Source: Sulfurospirillum sp036802865 (GTDB taxonomy: Bacteria; Campylobacterota; Campylobacteria; Campylobacterales; Sulfurospirillaceae). Taken from it: a stretch of 64,000 nt of DNA. The stretch is from positions 186,001 through 250,000 of the forward strand of contig NZ_DAIRVK010000003.1 in NCBI RefSeq assembly GCF_036802865.1, read 5' to 3'. This document shows positions 44,871 through 53,833 of this stretch, piece by piece (positions within the stretch are counted from its first letter, which is position 1; each line of letters starts with the position of its first letter). The notes beneath the pieces were generated by a model, which saw only the letters and a list, made by a program, of their open reading frames with translations, made no database searches and was not told the DNA's origin. Both the position numbers and the translations under genes were made by a program.

Positions 44871-45911
44871 TTAAGGAAGAATGGTGTTTTTCTTAACCAT
44901 ATCTTCGGTTAGTTTTGTTTTTGCTAAAACTGCCGCTTGAACTTTTTTAAGATCTTCATCTGTCATTGGAACTAAACCAATGGTTTTAAGAACACCTTTT
45001 GAACCGATCATTTTTGCATCAACATACAATTTCATAAACTCGTCCATACCTTTAACTTGAGCACGGTGAGAGTTTTTTGCGTACATGTAAAGACTTCTTG
45101 CAATTGGATATTTTGCAGAAGAGATCGTGTCAAATGTTGGCTCGATTCCGTCAATTAAAGCACCGTTGATTTTGTCTTGATTCTCTTCTAAAAAGCTATA
45201 ACCAAAAATACCAAACGCCGCAGTATCTTTAGTCAGTTTTTGAACGATCAAGTTGTCATTCTCACCAGCGGGAACATACACACCGTCTTGACGAATGGCT
45301 TTATACTTACCTTTTTTGTCACCATACGCATCAAATTTGGTTGAGCTGTGCTCCATAACCATCTCTTCAAATGAATCTCTTGTACCTGATGTGGTTGGAG
45401 GACCATAAACCGTAATTTTTCTATTTGGAAGCGCTGCATCGATCTCATTCCATGTTTTGTATGGGTTTTTAATCAATGTTTTTCCGTCTTTACTTGGAAC
45501 TTCTTCAGCCAACGCTAAAAACATCTGTTCGCGTGTAAAGTTAACTTTTCCATTGGTTTTTGATTGTGCAAATGCGATACCATCAAAACCGACCATCATA
45601 CCGGTAATATCAGTAACACCGTTATCCGCACATGTTTTAAACTCAACCGCTTTCATAGGACGTGAAGCATTTGTAAAATCAGGAGTATCAAGACCATCGC
45701 CTGCGCAAAAGAGTTTCATACCGCCACCTGTTCCTGTTGATTCAACGACAGGTGTTTTGTTACCTGTCACTGATTTAAACTCTTCAGCAACATAACTTGT
45801 AAAAGGATACACTGTGGATGATCCAACAATTTTGATCTGATCTCTCGCAACCGCAGTCGCACTTAAAGCAGCAACACTTAAAAGCGCTATTGCGCATGTT
45901 TTGATAGTCAT
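44871..45911 (-). CDS. pstS: Phosphate-binding periplasmic protein PstS
   Basis: The 346-residue protein has a Sec signal peptide (MTIKTCAIALLSVAALSATA, cut after AVA). The mature part starts RDQIKIVGSSTVYPFTSYVA, with the phosphate-binding GSST; ESTGTGGGMKLFC and TSGTRDSFEEMV are the other ligand loops. It is the DING/PstS type with a long substrate domain. The ATG has GGAG upstream. It is the first gene of pstSCAB and is preceded by a Pho-box-type promoter (45945-45976). Confidence 0.95.
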   Translation of the reverse strand: MTIKTCAIALLSVAALSATAVARDQIKIVGSSTVYPFTSYVAEEFKSVTGNKTPVVESTGTGGGMKLFCAGDGLDTPDFTNASRPMKAVEFKTCADNGVTDITGMMVGFDGIAFAQSKTNGKVNFTREQMFLALAEEVPSKDGKTLIKNPYKTWNEIDAALPNRKITVYGPPTTSGTRDSFEEMVMEHSSTKFDAYGDKKGKYKAIRQDGVYVPAGENDNLIVQKLTKDTAAFGIFGYSFLEENQDKINGALIDGIEPTFDTISSAKYPIARSLYMYAKNSHRAQVKGMDEFMKLYVDAKMIGSKGVLKTIGLVPMTDEDLKKVQAAVLAKTKLTEDMVKKNTILP

Positions 45912-45944
45912 TTGTTTACTCCATTTCTAAAATTTGGTAGTGTC

Positions 45945-45976
45945 ATTTTAGAAGAATTTGATTACAACTTGGTTAC
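45945..45976 (-). promoter_or_regulatory. Pho-box promoter of pstS
   Basis: On the minus strand GTAACCAAGTTGTAATC (45976-45960) is followed after exactly 9 nt by TAAAAT (45950-45945), about 34 bp before the pstS start codon. The box is an 11-bp-spaced GTWA direct repeat in place of a -35 element, as PhoB-type activators use. It matches the boxes of olsF and phoU. Confidence 0.8.
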
Positions 45977-46028
45977 GATGAGAGCTTCCATTGAGGAAGT
46001 AAAAATCTTACTATTACTAACTAAATGC

Positions 46029-46034
46029 TATAAT
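46029..46034 (+). promoter_or_regulatory. Extended -10 (TGCTATAAT) of the first chemoreceptor gene
   Basis: TATAAT at 46029-46034 with TGC directly before it, 41 bp upstream of the chemoreceptor ATG. No clear -35, as is normal for Campylobacterota housekeeping promoters. Confidence 0.65.
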
Positions 46035-46075
46035 TTCTCTTGTTTTAATATTACTAAAGTTAGAAGGATTTCTAA

Positions 46076-47677
46076 ATGTTACAAACCATACGCGCTAAAC
46101 TGTTTTTTCTACTTATCATCGTTCTTGCAGGTATTTTATGCCTAGGATATATCTTGGTATCCAATACGAATAATGCTCGTTTGATCGCTGACAAGATACA
46201 AACAACGGGTGAAATCGCAAAACACGCTTCCGAACTTTTGGTACATGCCAGAGGATTTCAAATCTCAAATAAACAACAATCTATCGATAGTTATAACAAA
46301 TCCCAAAAAGAACTTATGGAGCATGTGAAAGAGCTAAAACCTTTAATTCAAAACAAAGAGAATTTGACACTGTTAAATGAATTAGAAGCGGCTGCGATCG
46401 AGCTTGAAAAAACAGCAGGACCGCGTTTTGACCTTATGAAAAAATACACAACAGCACTGACAACTCCCGAATTTCTTGCGACTGCAGATGGTAAAGCCTT
46501 TGATGAACTCACCAAAAGACGTGCGGTTGCTTATAAAACATTGGATGAAACATCTGGACACCTTTCAAAAGCTATTAATGAATACGAAGGTAAGGTATTA
46601 GAAAATGCAGAAATATTGGGTATTGTCATGGCAATACTTGTTGCGGGTGGCGCATTTGCTCTCTTTATTTTTGTTGCGAATCAAATCAGAACATCTATCA
46701 ACACGGCAGCAAAAGAGTGTGACTATATTGGCATCAATAAAGATCTTCACCATAAAATTACAACATTTGGTAATGATGAAATTGCGCAGATGATGCAAAC
46801 AGTAAATGCACTTCTTGCACAATTACGTAGTGCTATTGATGATGCTAAACGTACCGCTTTGGAAAATGCAGCGGTTGCGGAAGAGCTATCATCAACCTCG
46901 CTTCAAATCGGCAAGCGTACTGAAGATGCCGCCAAAGAAGTTGATGAAACTGTTCAAGCGACTCACATGGTTGCTACTATTTTGAAAACCAGCGAAGAGA
47001 GTTCCAACCATTCAGGAACGGTCATTCAAAATGTTGCAAATGAACTTGGCGATGCTTCCAAAGAAGTGCTTGCCGTCTCTTCTGATCTTCAAATGATTGT
47101 CGTTGGACAAACCGATCTTTCAAGTCGCCTTGAACACCTTGACCAAGAAGTGGCACAAGTACAACAAGTGCTTGGTGTTATCTCAGATATTGCAGAACAA
47201 ACCAACCTTTTAGCCTTAAATGCGGCTATTGAAGCGGCACGCGCTGGTGAACATGGACGTGGGTTTGCTGTCGTTGCCGATGAAGTACGAAAACTCGCTG
47301 AACGCACTCAAAAAAGTCTTGTGGAAAGCAATGCTACCGTTGCGGTGATCGTTCAGTCTGTCAGTACAGCAACTGAGATTATGAAAAAAAGTGCAAGTGA
47401 GATTCAAGGACTAGGGCATCGTGCTGAAAACACCCAATCTTTAATGCTCAAAACGGTTGATAATATGAATGAAGCCAAAGACTTGGCGTTGGGCACCGCT
47501 AAAGATGCCCAAGCAGGCAGTGCTAAAGTAAATGAAGTACTCAGTCGTATCAATAACATTCATCAGCTCTCCACAACCAATGCTAGAAGTGTCGAAGAAA
47601 TTGCCTCTGCGGCGGAACACCTCGCTAAACTTTCTGACAATCTAAGCCATGCACTGAATGCATTTAAAACAGCCTAA
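46076..47677 (+). CDS. Methyl-accepting chemotaxis protein (paralogue 1)
   Basis: The 533-residue receptor has helix 1 at residues about 8-28, a periplasmic helical sensor of about 150 residues, helix 2 near 180-203, and a cytoplasmic signalling domain. The hairpin tip has EQTNLLALNAAIEAARAGE near residues 377-395 and FAVVADEVRKLAERTQKS. The sensor looks like a four-helix bundle, not a Cache domain. There is no CheR-binding pentapeptide at the C-terminus. The upstream spacer is shared with pstS. The signalling half is nearly identical to the next paralogue, so the sensors have diverged after duplication. A role in phosphate taxis is possible from context only. Confidence 0.92.
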   Translation: MLQTIRAKLFFLLIIVLAGILCLGYILVSNTNNARLIADKIQTTGEIAKHASELLVHARGFQISNKQQSIDSYNKSQKELMEHVKELKPLIQNKENLTLLNELEAAAIELEKTAGPRFDLMKKYTTALTTPEFLATADGKAFDELTKRRAVAYKTLDETSGHLSKAINEYEGKVLENAEILGIVMAILVAGGAFALFIFVANQIRTSINTAAKECDYIGINKDLHHKITTFGNDEIAQMMQTVNALLAQLRSAIDDAKRTALENAAVAEELSSTSLQIGKRTEDAAKEVDETVQATHMVATILKTSEESSNHSGTVIQNVANELGDASKEVLAVSSDLQMIVVGQTDLSSRLEHLDQEVAQVQQVLGVISDIAEQTNLLALNAAIEAARAGEHGRGFAVVADEVRKLAERTQKSLVESNATVAVIVQSVSTATEIMKKSASEIQGLGHRAENTQSLMLKTVDNMNEAKDLALGTAKDAQAGSAKVNEVLSRINNIHQLSTTNARSVEEIASAAEHLAKLSDNLSHALNAFKTA

Positions 47678-47700
47678 CAATAGCTTCGTTAAAAATGACG

Positions 47701-47721
47701 CCTAGCCTACTATTGGCTAGG
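47701..47721 (+). terminator. Terminator-like hairpin after chemoreceptor 1
   Basis: CCTAGCC (47701-47707) pairs with GGCTAGG (47715-47721) across a 7-nt loop, followed by TTCTCCATCTCTTTT. Stem perfect, T tract interrupted. Confidence 0.65.
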
Positions 47722-47806
47722 TTCTCCATCTCTTTTAGAAAAATTTGATTACGATTTACTTCTGTCATTCATATATTATCTCACATGAAATAGCAAAAAT
47801 TGTTGA

Positions 47807-47812
47807 TATAAT
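47807..47812 (+). promoter_or_regulatory. -10 element (TATAAT) of the second chemoreceptor gene
   Basis: TATAAT at 47807-47812, 37 bp before the ATG, in an AT-rich spacer. The spacer also carries a stretch (47735-47755) similar to that between pstS and chemoreceptor 1, which indicates the upstream region was copied with the gene. Confidence 0.6.
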
Positions 47813-47849
47813 AGGAAGCTATTGATATTTTACTTTTTAAGGACTCTGT

Positions 47850-49451
47850 ATGTTATCCACCATTCGCGCCAAACTGATTTTTCTGTTGGTTGTTGTACTT
47901 TTAGGCACTGCCAGCCTTAGTTATCTCCTCATCTCCAATTCCATAAAAACAAAAGTGACTGTAAACGAAGTGCAAGCAGCAGATGATATTGCAAAACGTA
48001 CCAATGAGCTTTTAGTACATGCAAGAGGACACCAAATTAGTTTTAATCCTAAAATGATGGAGAGTTACTATAAATCGCTGGATGCCCTTCTTCAGGATGT
48101 CAAAGAGCTAGAACCCGTTTTGTTAAATAAAGAAAATATTGCTCTTTTAACTCAAATTAAAAAAACTGCTCTTGAAACAAAACAAGCAAGTGACGAGCGT
48201 TTTCCAATCGTAAACAAATATAAAGAAACTATCAATAGTCCAGAATTTTTAACTACAGATGATGGCAAAAAATATACACTGGTCACAAACCAAGGACGCG
48301 AAAGTTTTGTAAAGCTTTTAGAAGCATCTGAGAAACTTTCTGATTCGATCGAAGCTTATGAAAACGACTTAGTAGATAGATCTATTCTTTTGGGTATCAT
48401 CATGTCTGTAGGAATTTTTATTGCCGCCATTTTAGTTTTTTGGTTTGTTGCCAGTCAAATTAAACGCTCGATTGAATCAGCAACTAAAGAGTGCGAATAC
48501 ATTGGCAATACGAAAGATTTAAGTCATGGTGTTTCTATCCAAGGAAACGATGAAATCTCTCATATTATGCAAACGGTCAATAACCTCCTTAAACAACTCT
48601 GTCTTACCATTGATGATGCCAAGCGTACCGCTTTGGAAAACGCAGCTGTTGCAGAAGAACTCTCATCAACCTCACTTCAAATCGGCAAGCGTACGGAAGA
48701 TGCGGCCAAAGAAGTGAATGAAACCGTACAGGCAACCAATGCCGTTGCCTCTATCTTAAAAACAAGCGAAGAGAGTTCAAACCATTCAGGAACGGTCATT
48801 CAAAATGTTGCTACAGAGCTCAATGATTCTTCCAAAGAAGTGCTTGCTGTCTCTTCTGATCTTCAAACGATTGTCGTTGGTCAAACCGATCTTTCAAGTC
48901 GCCTTGAACACCTTGACCAAGAAGTGGCACAAGTACAACAAGTCCTTGCGGTTATCTCAGACATTGCAGAACAAACCAACCTTTTAGCCCTAAATGCGGC
49001 TATTGAAGCGGCACGTGCAGGTGAGCATGGTCGTGGATTTGCTGTTGTTGCAGACGAAGTACGAAAACTAGCAGAGCGTACACAAAAAAGCCTTGTGGAA
49101 AGCAATGCTACCGTTGCCGTCATCGTCCAATCCGTCAGTACAGCAACCGATATTATGAAACGAAGTGCGGGTGAGATTCAAGCCCTTGGTGTTCGTGCTG
49201 AAAACACACAAACGCTTATGCTCAAAACGGTTGATAATATGACTGAAGCCAAAAAGCTTGCCATTGATACGGCAAAAGATGCACAAGCAGGCAGTGCCAA
49301 AGCAGATGAAGTACTCAATCGTATCAATAACATTCATCAACTCTCCACAACCAATGCAAGAAGTGTCGAAGAGATAGCCTCTGCGGCGGAGCACCTCTCT
49401 AAACTTTCTGACAATCTAAGCCATGCGCTTAATGCATTTAAAACAGCCTAA
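47850..49451 (+). CDS. Methyl-accepting chemotaxis protein (paralogue 2)
   Basis: Also 533 residues, with the same layout as paralogue 1: N-terminal helix (IFLLVVVLLGTASLSYLLIS near 10-29), about 150-residue helical sensor, second helix near 180-205, then a signalling domain sharing EELSSTSLQIGKRTEDAAKE and EQTNLLALNAAIEAARAGE. The sensor part differs in most positions from paralogue 1, while the cytoplasmic part is almost unchanged. SD is AAGGA before the ATG. The stop is followed directly by AAGGAGG that starts the dioxygenase gene, so the two are probably co-transcribed. Confidence 0.92.
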   Translation: MLSTIRAKLIFLLVVVLLGTASLSYLLISNSIKTKVTVNEVQAADDIAKRTNELLVHARGHQISFNPKMMESYYKSLDALLQDVKELEPVLLNKENIALLTQIKKTALETKQASDERFPIVNKYKETINSPEFLTTDDGKKYTLVTNQGRESFVKLLEASEKLSDSIEAYENDLVDRSILLGIIMSVGIFIAAILVFWFVASQIKRSIESATKECEYIGNTKDLSHGVSIQGNDEISHIMQTVNNLLKQLCLTIDDAKRTALENAAVAEELSSTSLQIGKRTEDAAKEVNETVQATNAVASILKTSEESSNHSGTVIQNVATELNDSSKEVLAVSSDLQTIVVGQTDLSSRLEHLDQEVAQVQQVLAVISDIAEQTNLLALNAAIEAARAGEHGRGFAVVADEVRKLAERTQKSLVESNATVAVIVQSVSTATDIMKRSAGEIQALGVRAENTQTLMLKTVDNMTEAKKLAIDTAKDAQAGSAKADEVLNRINNIHQLSTTNARSVEEIASAAEHLSKLSDNLSHALNAFKTA

Positions 49452-49460
49452 GGAGGGGTA

Positions 49461-50237
49461 ATGTCAGAAATCATGCCTAGCCTCTTTTTGGGGCATGGCT
49501 CTCCCATGAATTTAATTTTGGAAAACAGTTTTACGGAAGCACTGGAAGCACTCTCACACGAGCTTCCTAGCCCCAAAGCCATCCTTGTTATTTCAGCACA
49601 CTGGTACACCAACCAAACAGCTGTGAGCATGAGCTCAGGCATTGCGTACGAAACGCTGTACGATTTTTATGGTTTTCCTCCTGCTTTATATGAGTTAAGC
49701 TACGCATCACCTAGTAACAACACACTTTCAAAGCGTATTGCAGCCCTTTTAGATGCACCTCTGGTAGAGCGTGGACTTGACCATGGCGCATGGATGCCTT
49801 TGTACTATCTTTTCCCCAAAGCCAGTATTCCTGTTATCCAACTGAGTATCAACAAAAATTTACCCTTGATTGCACATGTCAAAATCGGTGAACAACTGCA
49901 AGTGCTCAGAGAAGAAGGTATTATGATCATCGGAAGTGGCAATCTCACGCATAATTTAGGTATGGTCGATTTTTACAATATCAATGCCCCTGCCGTAGCG
50001 TGGGCTAAAAATGTCGATACTTTCATCGATAAAGCCTTTACGTCTAACGATATAGAAAGCCTTATACGCATTGAAGAGCGATGCCCTGATTTTAAAATGG
50101 CACATCCAATCATTGACCATTATTTGCCGCTACTCTATATTGCAGGAACACGGCATGAAAAAGATGCCCTCACCAGCATCACACCTCTTTTTCAAAATGC
50201 CAGTCTTTCTATGAGAGGATTTATGCTTCAAAGCTAA
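49461..50237 (+). CDS. DODA-type extradiol dioxygenase (YgiD-like)
   Basis: The 258-residue protein has the class III LigB fold: PSLFLGHGSPMNLIL with a metal His, AILVISAHWYTNQTAVS, DHGAWMPLYYLFPKASIPVI and IMIIGSGNLTHNLGMV. These are the zinc/iron ligands of the 4,5-DOPA dioxygenase family. It should cleave a catechol-type ring; the true substrate is unknown. AAGGAGGGGTAATG gives a strong start. It ends at a clear terminator and shares a transcript with chemoreceptor 2, an odd pairing. Confidence 0.9.
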   Translation: MSEIMPSLFLGHGSPMNLILENSFTEALEALSHELPSPKAILVISAHWYTNQTAVSMSSGIAYETLYDFYGFPPALYELSYASPSNNTLSKRIAALLDAPLVERGLDHGAWMPLYYLFPKASIPVIQLSINKNLPLIAHVKIGEQLQVLREEGIMIIGSGNLTHNLGMVDFYNINAPAVAWAKNVDTFIDKAFTSNDIESLIRIEERCPDFKMAHPIIDHYLPLLYIAGTRHEKDALTSITPLFQNASLSMRGFMLQS

Positions 50238-50245
50238 AGGAATGT

Positions 50246-50288
50246 AAAAAAACCTTCAATCCAGCACACGTTCATTGAAGGTTTTTTT
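50246..50288 (+). terminator. Strong rho-independent terminator after the dioxygenase gene
   Basis: Perfect 15-bp stem: AAAAAAACCTTCAAT (50246-50260) with 50274-50288, 13-nt loop, ending in seven Ts. It starts 9 bp after the stop codon. Confidence 0.95.
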
Positions 50289-50394
50289 CCTGATATTACG
50301 CATTTTACTATGCCTATCTCACGCTAAATCTCACACACAACAACTACAATTTATGCTAATATATAAATTAAATATGAATTGTAAGGAATATTTT

Positions 50395-51999
50395 ATGTTT
50401 AAGACAATCCGCTCAAAACTTGTGATGTTATTTCTCATCATTTTAACAGGAACTATCTGTTTAAGTTACCTTCTCATTTCAAATACTGCTAGTGCAGAAG
50501 TTGCCGTCAAAAAAGTTCAGGTCATTGAAAAAATCACACGTGACACGGCTGAGCTTTTGATGCAATCACGTGGCTATCAAATTACATTTGTGCCTGTATT
50601 TATGGAAAAGTCCATTGAGGCGGAGAGAACCCTTGCACGACACCTTAATGAATTGCAACCTTTACTCACCAGTGAACGAGACATCGCTCTTTTTAAAGAG
50701 ATTAAAACAGGCGTTGATGCCTTTGCCGAATCGACCCTCCCTCGTTTTGAACTTCTCACAAAATACAAAAAAGCAACCGATACACCAGAGTTTTTAGCGA
50801 CAGAGGATGGTAAAAAGTTTACTGTGCTGACCAATAAAGGAAGAGATGGGTTTATTATCATCTCTAAAAAAGCCGATGAACTTTCTAAAGCCATTGAAGA
50901 AGAAGAAAAAGCATCTTTAGCAAATGCTCGAATATTGGGTATTTCGCTTGCTTTGAGTGTACTCATTATCACCAATTTCTTCTTCTGGTTCGTAGCTTCA
51001 CACATTAAAAAATCGTTAGAAATCGCGACCAAAGAGTGCCAATACATTGGTCAGAGCAAAGACTTAATGCATACCATAGAGACGCATGGTGAAGATGAGA
51101 TTGCAACCATGATGCAAACGGTCAATGCTTTGCTCACCCAAATAAGCCAAACCATAGACGATGCTAAACGTACCGCTACGGAAAATGCAGCAGTTGCGGA
51201 GGAACTTTCATCGACATCCATGCAAATAGGAAAACGCACCGAAGAGACTGATCAAGAGGTTGATCATGCGGTCGAGACCACTAAAAGAGTTGCTACGATT
51301 TTACACGCCAGCGAAGAAAATGCGGGACATGCAGGCAGCGTGATGCAAAATGTGGCAAATGAGCTTAACAACGCTTCCTCCGAAGTCCTTGCTGTCTCCT
51401 CTAACCTTCAAACGGTCGTTGTCAATCAAACCGATCTCTCGGCTCGTTTAGAACAACTCAATCAAGAAGTCAATCAAGTACAACAAGTGCTTTCTGTCAT
51501 TGCAGACATCGCTGAACAAACCAATCTTTTAGCCCTCAATGCCGCCATTGAAGCAGCCAGAGCGGGAGAGCATGGACGTGGTTTTGCTGTCGTTGCCGAT
51601 GAAGTACGAAAGCTTGCTGAACGTACCCAAAAAAGCCTCGTGGAGAGTAACTCAACCGTAGCCGTCATCACCCAATCGGTGGCTACCTCTTCAGAACTTA
51701 TGAAGAAAAATGCCAAAGAGATTCAATCGCTTGGAAACAGAGCAGAAAACACACAACAACTCATGCTTCAAACCGTCAACAATATGAATGAAACAGCTGC
51801 TATTGCAGAGGGTGCAGCCAAAGAGGCAAAAAATGGAAGTATCGAAGCCAATTCAATGTTAGAGCGTGTCCATACCATCCATAAACTCACCTCAACCAAC
51901 GCACGAAGTGTCGAAGAGATCGCTAGTGCCGCAGAGCATCTCGCAAAACTCTCCACCACACTGAGCAACGCCCTCTCCGTCTTTAAAACAAACGCGTAA
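50395..51999 (+). CDS. Methyl-accepting chemotaxis protein (paralogue 3)
   Basis: About 534 residues from MFKTIRSKLVMLFLIILTGT. An upstream in-frame extension of 40 codons exists, but GTAAGGA lies just before the ATG at 50395 and gives the same N-terminus as the other two receptors. Helix 1 is at about 8-28, the sensor about 30-180, helix 2 about 183-203. The tip is again EQTNLLALNAAIEAARAGE. It is the most diverged of the three in the signalling domain (for example GKRTEETDQEVDHAVETTKR). A TGCTAATAT extended -10 lies near 50354-50362. It ends at a hairpin shared with the convergent olsF gene. Confidence 0.92.
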   Translation: MFKTIRSKLVMLFLIILTGTICLSYLLISNTASAEVAVKKVQVIEKITRDTAELLMQSRGYQITFVPVFMEKSIEAERTLARHLNELQPLLTSERDIALFKEIKTGVDAFAESTLPRFELLTKYKKATDTPEFLATEDGKKFTVLTNKGRDGFIIISKKADELSKAIEEEEKASLANARILGISLALSVLIITNFFFWFVASHIKKSLEIATKECQYIGQSKDLMHTIETHGEDEIATMMQTVNALLTQISQTIDDAKRTATENAAVAEELSSTSMQIGKRTEETDQEVDHAVETTKRVATILHASEENAGHAGSVMQNVANELNNASSEVLAVSSNLQTVVVNQTDLSARLEQLNQEVNQVQQVLSVIADIAEQTNLLALNAAIEAARAGEHGRGFAVVADEVRKLAERTQKSLVESNSTVAVITQSVATSSELMKKNAKEIQSLGNRAENTQQLMLQTVNNMNETAAIAEGAAKEAKNGSIEANSMLERVHTIHKLTSTNARSVEEIASAAEHLAKLSTTLSNALSVFKTNA

Positions 52000-52011
52000 C
52001 ATACTACTACG

Positions 52012-52036
52012 GCTAAGCCCTATTTTAGGGCTTAGC
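52012..52036. terminator. Bidirectional terminator between chemoreceptor 3 and olsF-like gene
   Basis: GCTAAGCCCT (52012-52021) pairs perfectly with 52027-52036 across ATTTT. It lies between convergent stops at 51999 and 52041. T tracts are weak on both sides. Confidence 0.75.
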
Positions 52037-52040
52037 GTGT

Positions 52041-53756
52041 TTATTCCCCTTTGATATACCGCGCTTTTTTCGCCTCTTTTATCTTCGTAATATCCACTAA
52101 AATAAAACTGTCAACACAATTCGCAAACTCTTTGTCAATGTTAAAGTCTAAAAAGCAGATGCCACCCTCTTCGCAAAGCTCGGTGTACTGTTTGTAAAGT
52201 GTTGGCACACTTAAGTCCATATGCGAGAGTTGTTCTTTGAGAGCGGTGAAATCCTCTTTATAGTCATCTCCTTTAAAAAATGCCTGCGCCTCTTCACGTT
52301 CGATCTTACTCATAAAAAAGCCATTTCGAGCACTCACTAATGTCTTGGGCGAGGTAAAATAAAGCGAGTAAAAAGTAATGATCAGATTTTTAGCAATCTT
52401 CGGATAAACATCACTCAAACTCACAGGTCCATACATATAGCGAATGTGGGGATTTTTAAACAGATACGCCCCAATACCTTGCCACAGATAATCAAGCGCC
52501 CGTGTCCCCCAATAACGCGGTTGCACAAAACTACGACCTAACTCGATGGAATTATGTAAATAAGGCTCAAAATCGGGGGTAAATTCAAAAAGTGTTTGCG
52601 AATAAAACCCATCTACTCCAAAATATTCGCTGACATAATTGGCTTCACCAATGCGGTATGCACCAACAACTTCAAGTTCTTCGTCATCCCACAGCACGAT
52701 GTGTTTGTAGTGCTTATCAAACGCGTCCACATCTCGTTTTCCACCCGTTCCCTCTTCCACTTTGCGAAACGTAAACTCTCTTAAACGCCCTATCTCTTTC
52801 ATTAAAATAGAACCACTCTCACACTCGTACAAGTAGATCTTTTTGCCATCATTGGTTTGTCCCAAAAGAGTCGATTTTTTAAGCTCAGCCCTTATGGCTT
52901 TACGCTCTTCAGGATGAGCAATCGCTGTTTGTGTCGCAAAAACTCCCTTTTTCCCTCGACTGATTTTGTAAAGGTGTTTCTTTAAAAGATTAATCAGTGT
53001 TGTATCGCTCAGTTCAGACTTCTGAAGCGTTTTAAAGGTAATCATCTCACCGATTTTAAAGCTAATGACTTTCGAGCGTTTTTTAAACATCTCGCTTGCA
53101 AGTAAAAACGTTGAGAGTTTTTTGTTAATCATCGAGAGTGTGTAAAAAAGAGGTGAATTTTTCGCATCAATAAAAACAGGAAGAATGGGAGAATTGCTCT
53201 TTTGTGCAAATTTCAAAAACCCTTTTTTCCACTTCGCATCCTTAATGCCAGTCGGATGCGCACGTGAAACTTCACCCGAAGGAAAGACGATCAACGCTTC
53301 GTCATTCTCCAGTGCATCGTAAACCTTTTTGATCGACTCTTTAGCGGTTGTACCACTCAGATTGTCAATCGGAATAAGAATACCACTGAGCGGTTCTATC
53401 TGCATGAGCACATCGTTTGCTAGGACTTTAACATCACTTCGTATCTCCTTGATGAGCGCAATAAGCGCTAACGCATCGAGTGCCCCCAAAGGATGGTTTG
53501 CAATGATGATAACACGACCGGAGGATGGAATGTTGGCTTTATCTTTATTGGAAACAGTGTATCCAAAATTAAAATACTCTAACACTGCCTCAACAAAATC
53601 AAACCCACGATACGCCTCTCCATGGACTAAAAAGTCGTTGATCTCATCTTGGTGCAATAGCTTCTTGAGCAGATAAACAACGAAATTTCTCACCATACTG
53701 GGATAATACACGATACTAGGGTACTTGAGACTTAACGTTTTTTCTACATCGACCAT
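52041..53756 (-). CDS. olsF: OlsF-like bifunctional acyltransferase (ornithine-lipid synthase)
   Basis: The 571-residue protein joins two acyltransferase domains. Residues about 70-270 are PlsC/OlsA-like: VIIIANHPLGALDALALI with the catalytic His, then ALIVFPSGEVSRAHP. Residues about 295-545 are OlsB/GNAT-like (hemolysin family): LREFTFRKVEEGTGGKRDVD, HIVLWDDEELEVVGAYRIGE and SIELGRSFVQPRYWGTRALD. This order is that of OlsF, which N-acylates ornithine and then O-acylates the product. Ornithine lipids replace phospholipids under phosphate starvation in many bacteria. The promoter has a Pho box (53785-53816), supporting that role here. The SD is AAGGAG. Confidence 0.85.
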   Translation of the reverse strand: MVDVEKTLSLKYPSIVYYPSMVRNFVVYLLKKLLHQDEINDFLVHGEAYRGFDFVEAVLEYFNFGYTVSNKDKANIPSSGRVIIIANHPLGALDALALIALIKEIRSDVKVLANDVLMQIEPLSGILIPIDNLSGTTAKESIKKVYDALENDEALIVFPSGEVSRAHPTGIKDAKWKKGFLKFAQKSNSPILPVFIDAKNSPLFYTLSMINKKLSTFLLASEMFKKRSKVISFKIGEMITFKTLQKSELSDTTLINLLKKHLYKISRGKKGVFATQTAIAHPEERKAIRAELKKSTLLGQTNDGKKIYLYECESGSILMKEIGRLREFTFRKVEEGTGGKRDVDAFDKHYKHIVLWDDEELEVVGAYRIGEANYVSEYFGVDGFYSQTLFEFTPDFEPYLHNSIELGRSFVQPRYWGTRALDYLWQGIGAYLFKNPHIRYMYGPVSLSDVYPKIAKNLIITFYSLYFTSPKTLVSARNGFFMSKIEREEAQAFFKGDDYKEDFTALKEQLSHMDLSVPTLYKQYTELCEEGGICFLDFNIDKEFANCVDSFILVDITKIKEAKKARYIKGE

Positions 53757-53784
53757 TGAATACTCCTTGGTACTTTTTTGGTAG

Positions 53785-53816
53785 ATTATAAAAGGAGCTG
53801 ATTACGATGTGGTAAC
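53785..53816 (-). promoter_or_regulatory. Pho-box promoter of olsF-like gene
   Basis: On the minus strand GTTACCACATCGTAATC (53816-53800), exactly 9 nt, then a consensus TATAAT (53790-53785), 28 bp before the olsF start codon. Same box and spacing as pstS. Confidence 0.82.
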
Positions 53817-53833
53817 GTTGGAGGCGTTTTTAT

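Noticed and set aside
47750..47755. CGATTT as a FliA (sigma-28) -10 site for chemoreceptor 2
   Set aside because: It lies inside the duplicated half Pho box, and a better TATAAT is found at 47807.
47747..47763. A fourth Pho box before chemoreceptor 2
   Set aside because: Only the GTAATC half is conserved, the left half does not match GTWACCA, and it points away from the receptor gene. I treat it as a relic of duplication.
46598..49394. Minus-strand open frames across the chemoreceptors
   Set aside because: They recur at the same place in each paralogue because the signalling domain is conserved on the other strand; they lack ribosome sites.
53329..53676. A 115-codon plus-strand frame inside olsF
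   Set aside because: Antisense to the acyltransferase domain, with no start signal and no recognisable protein.
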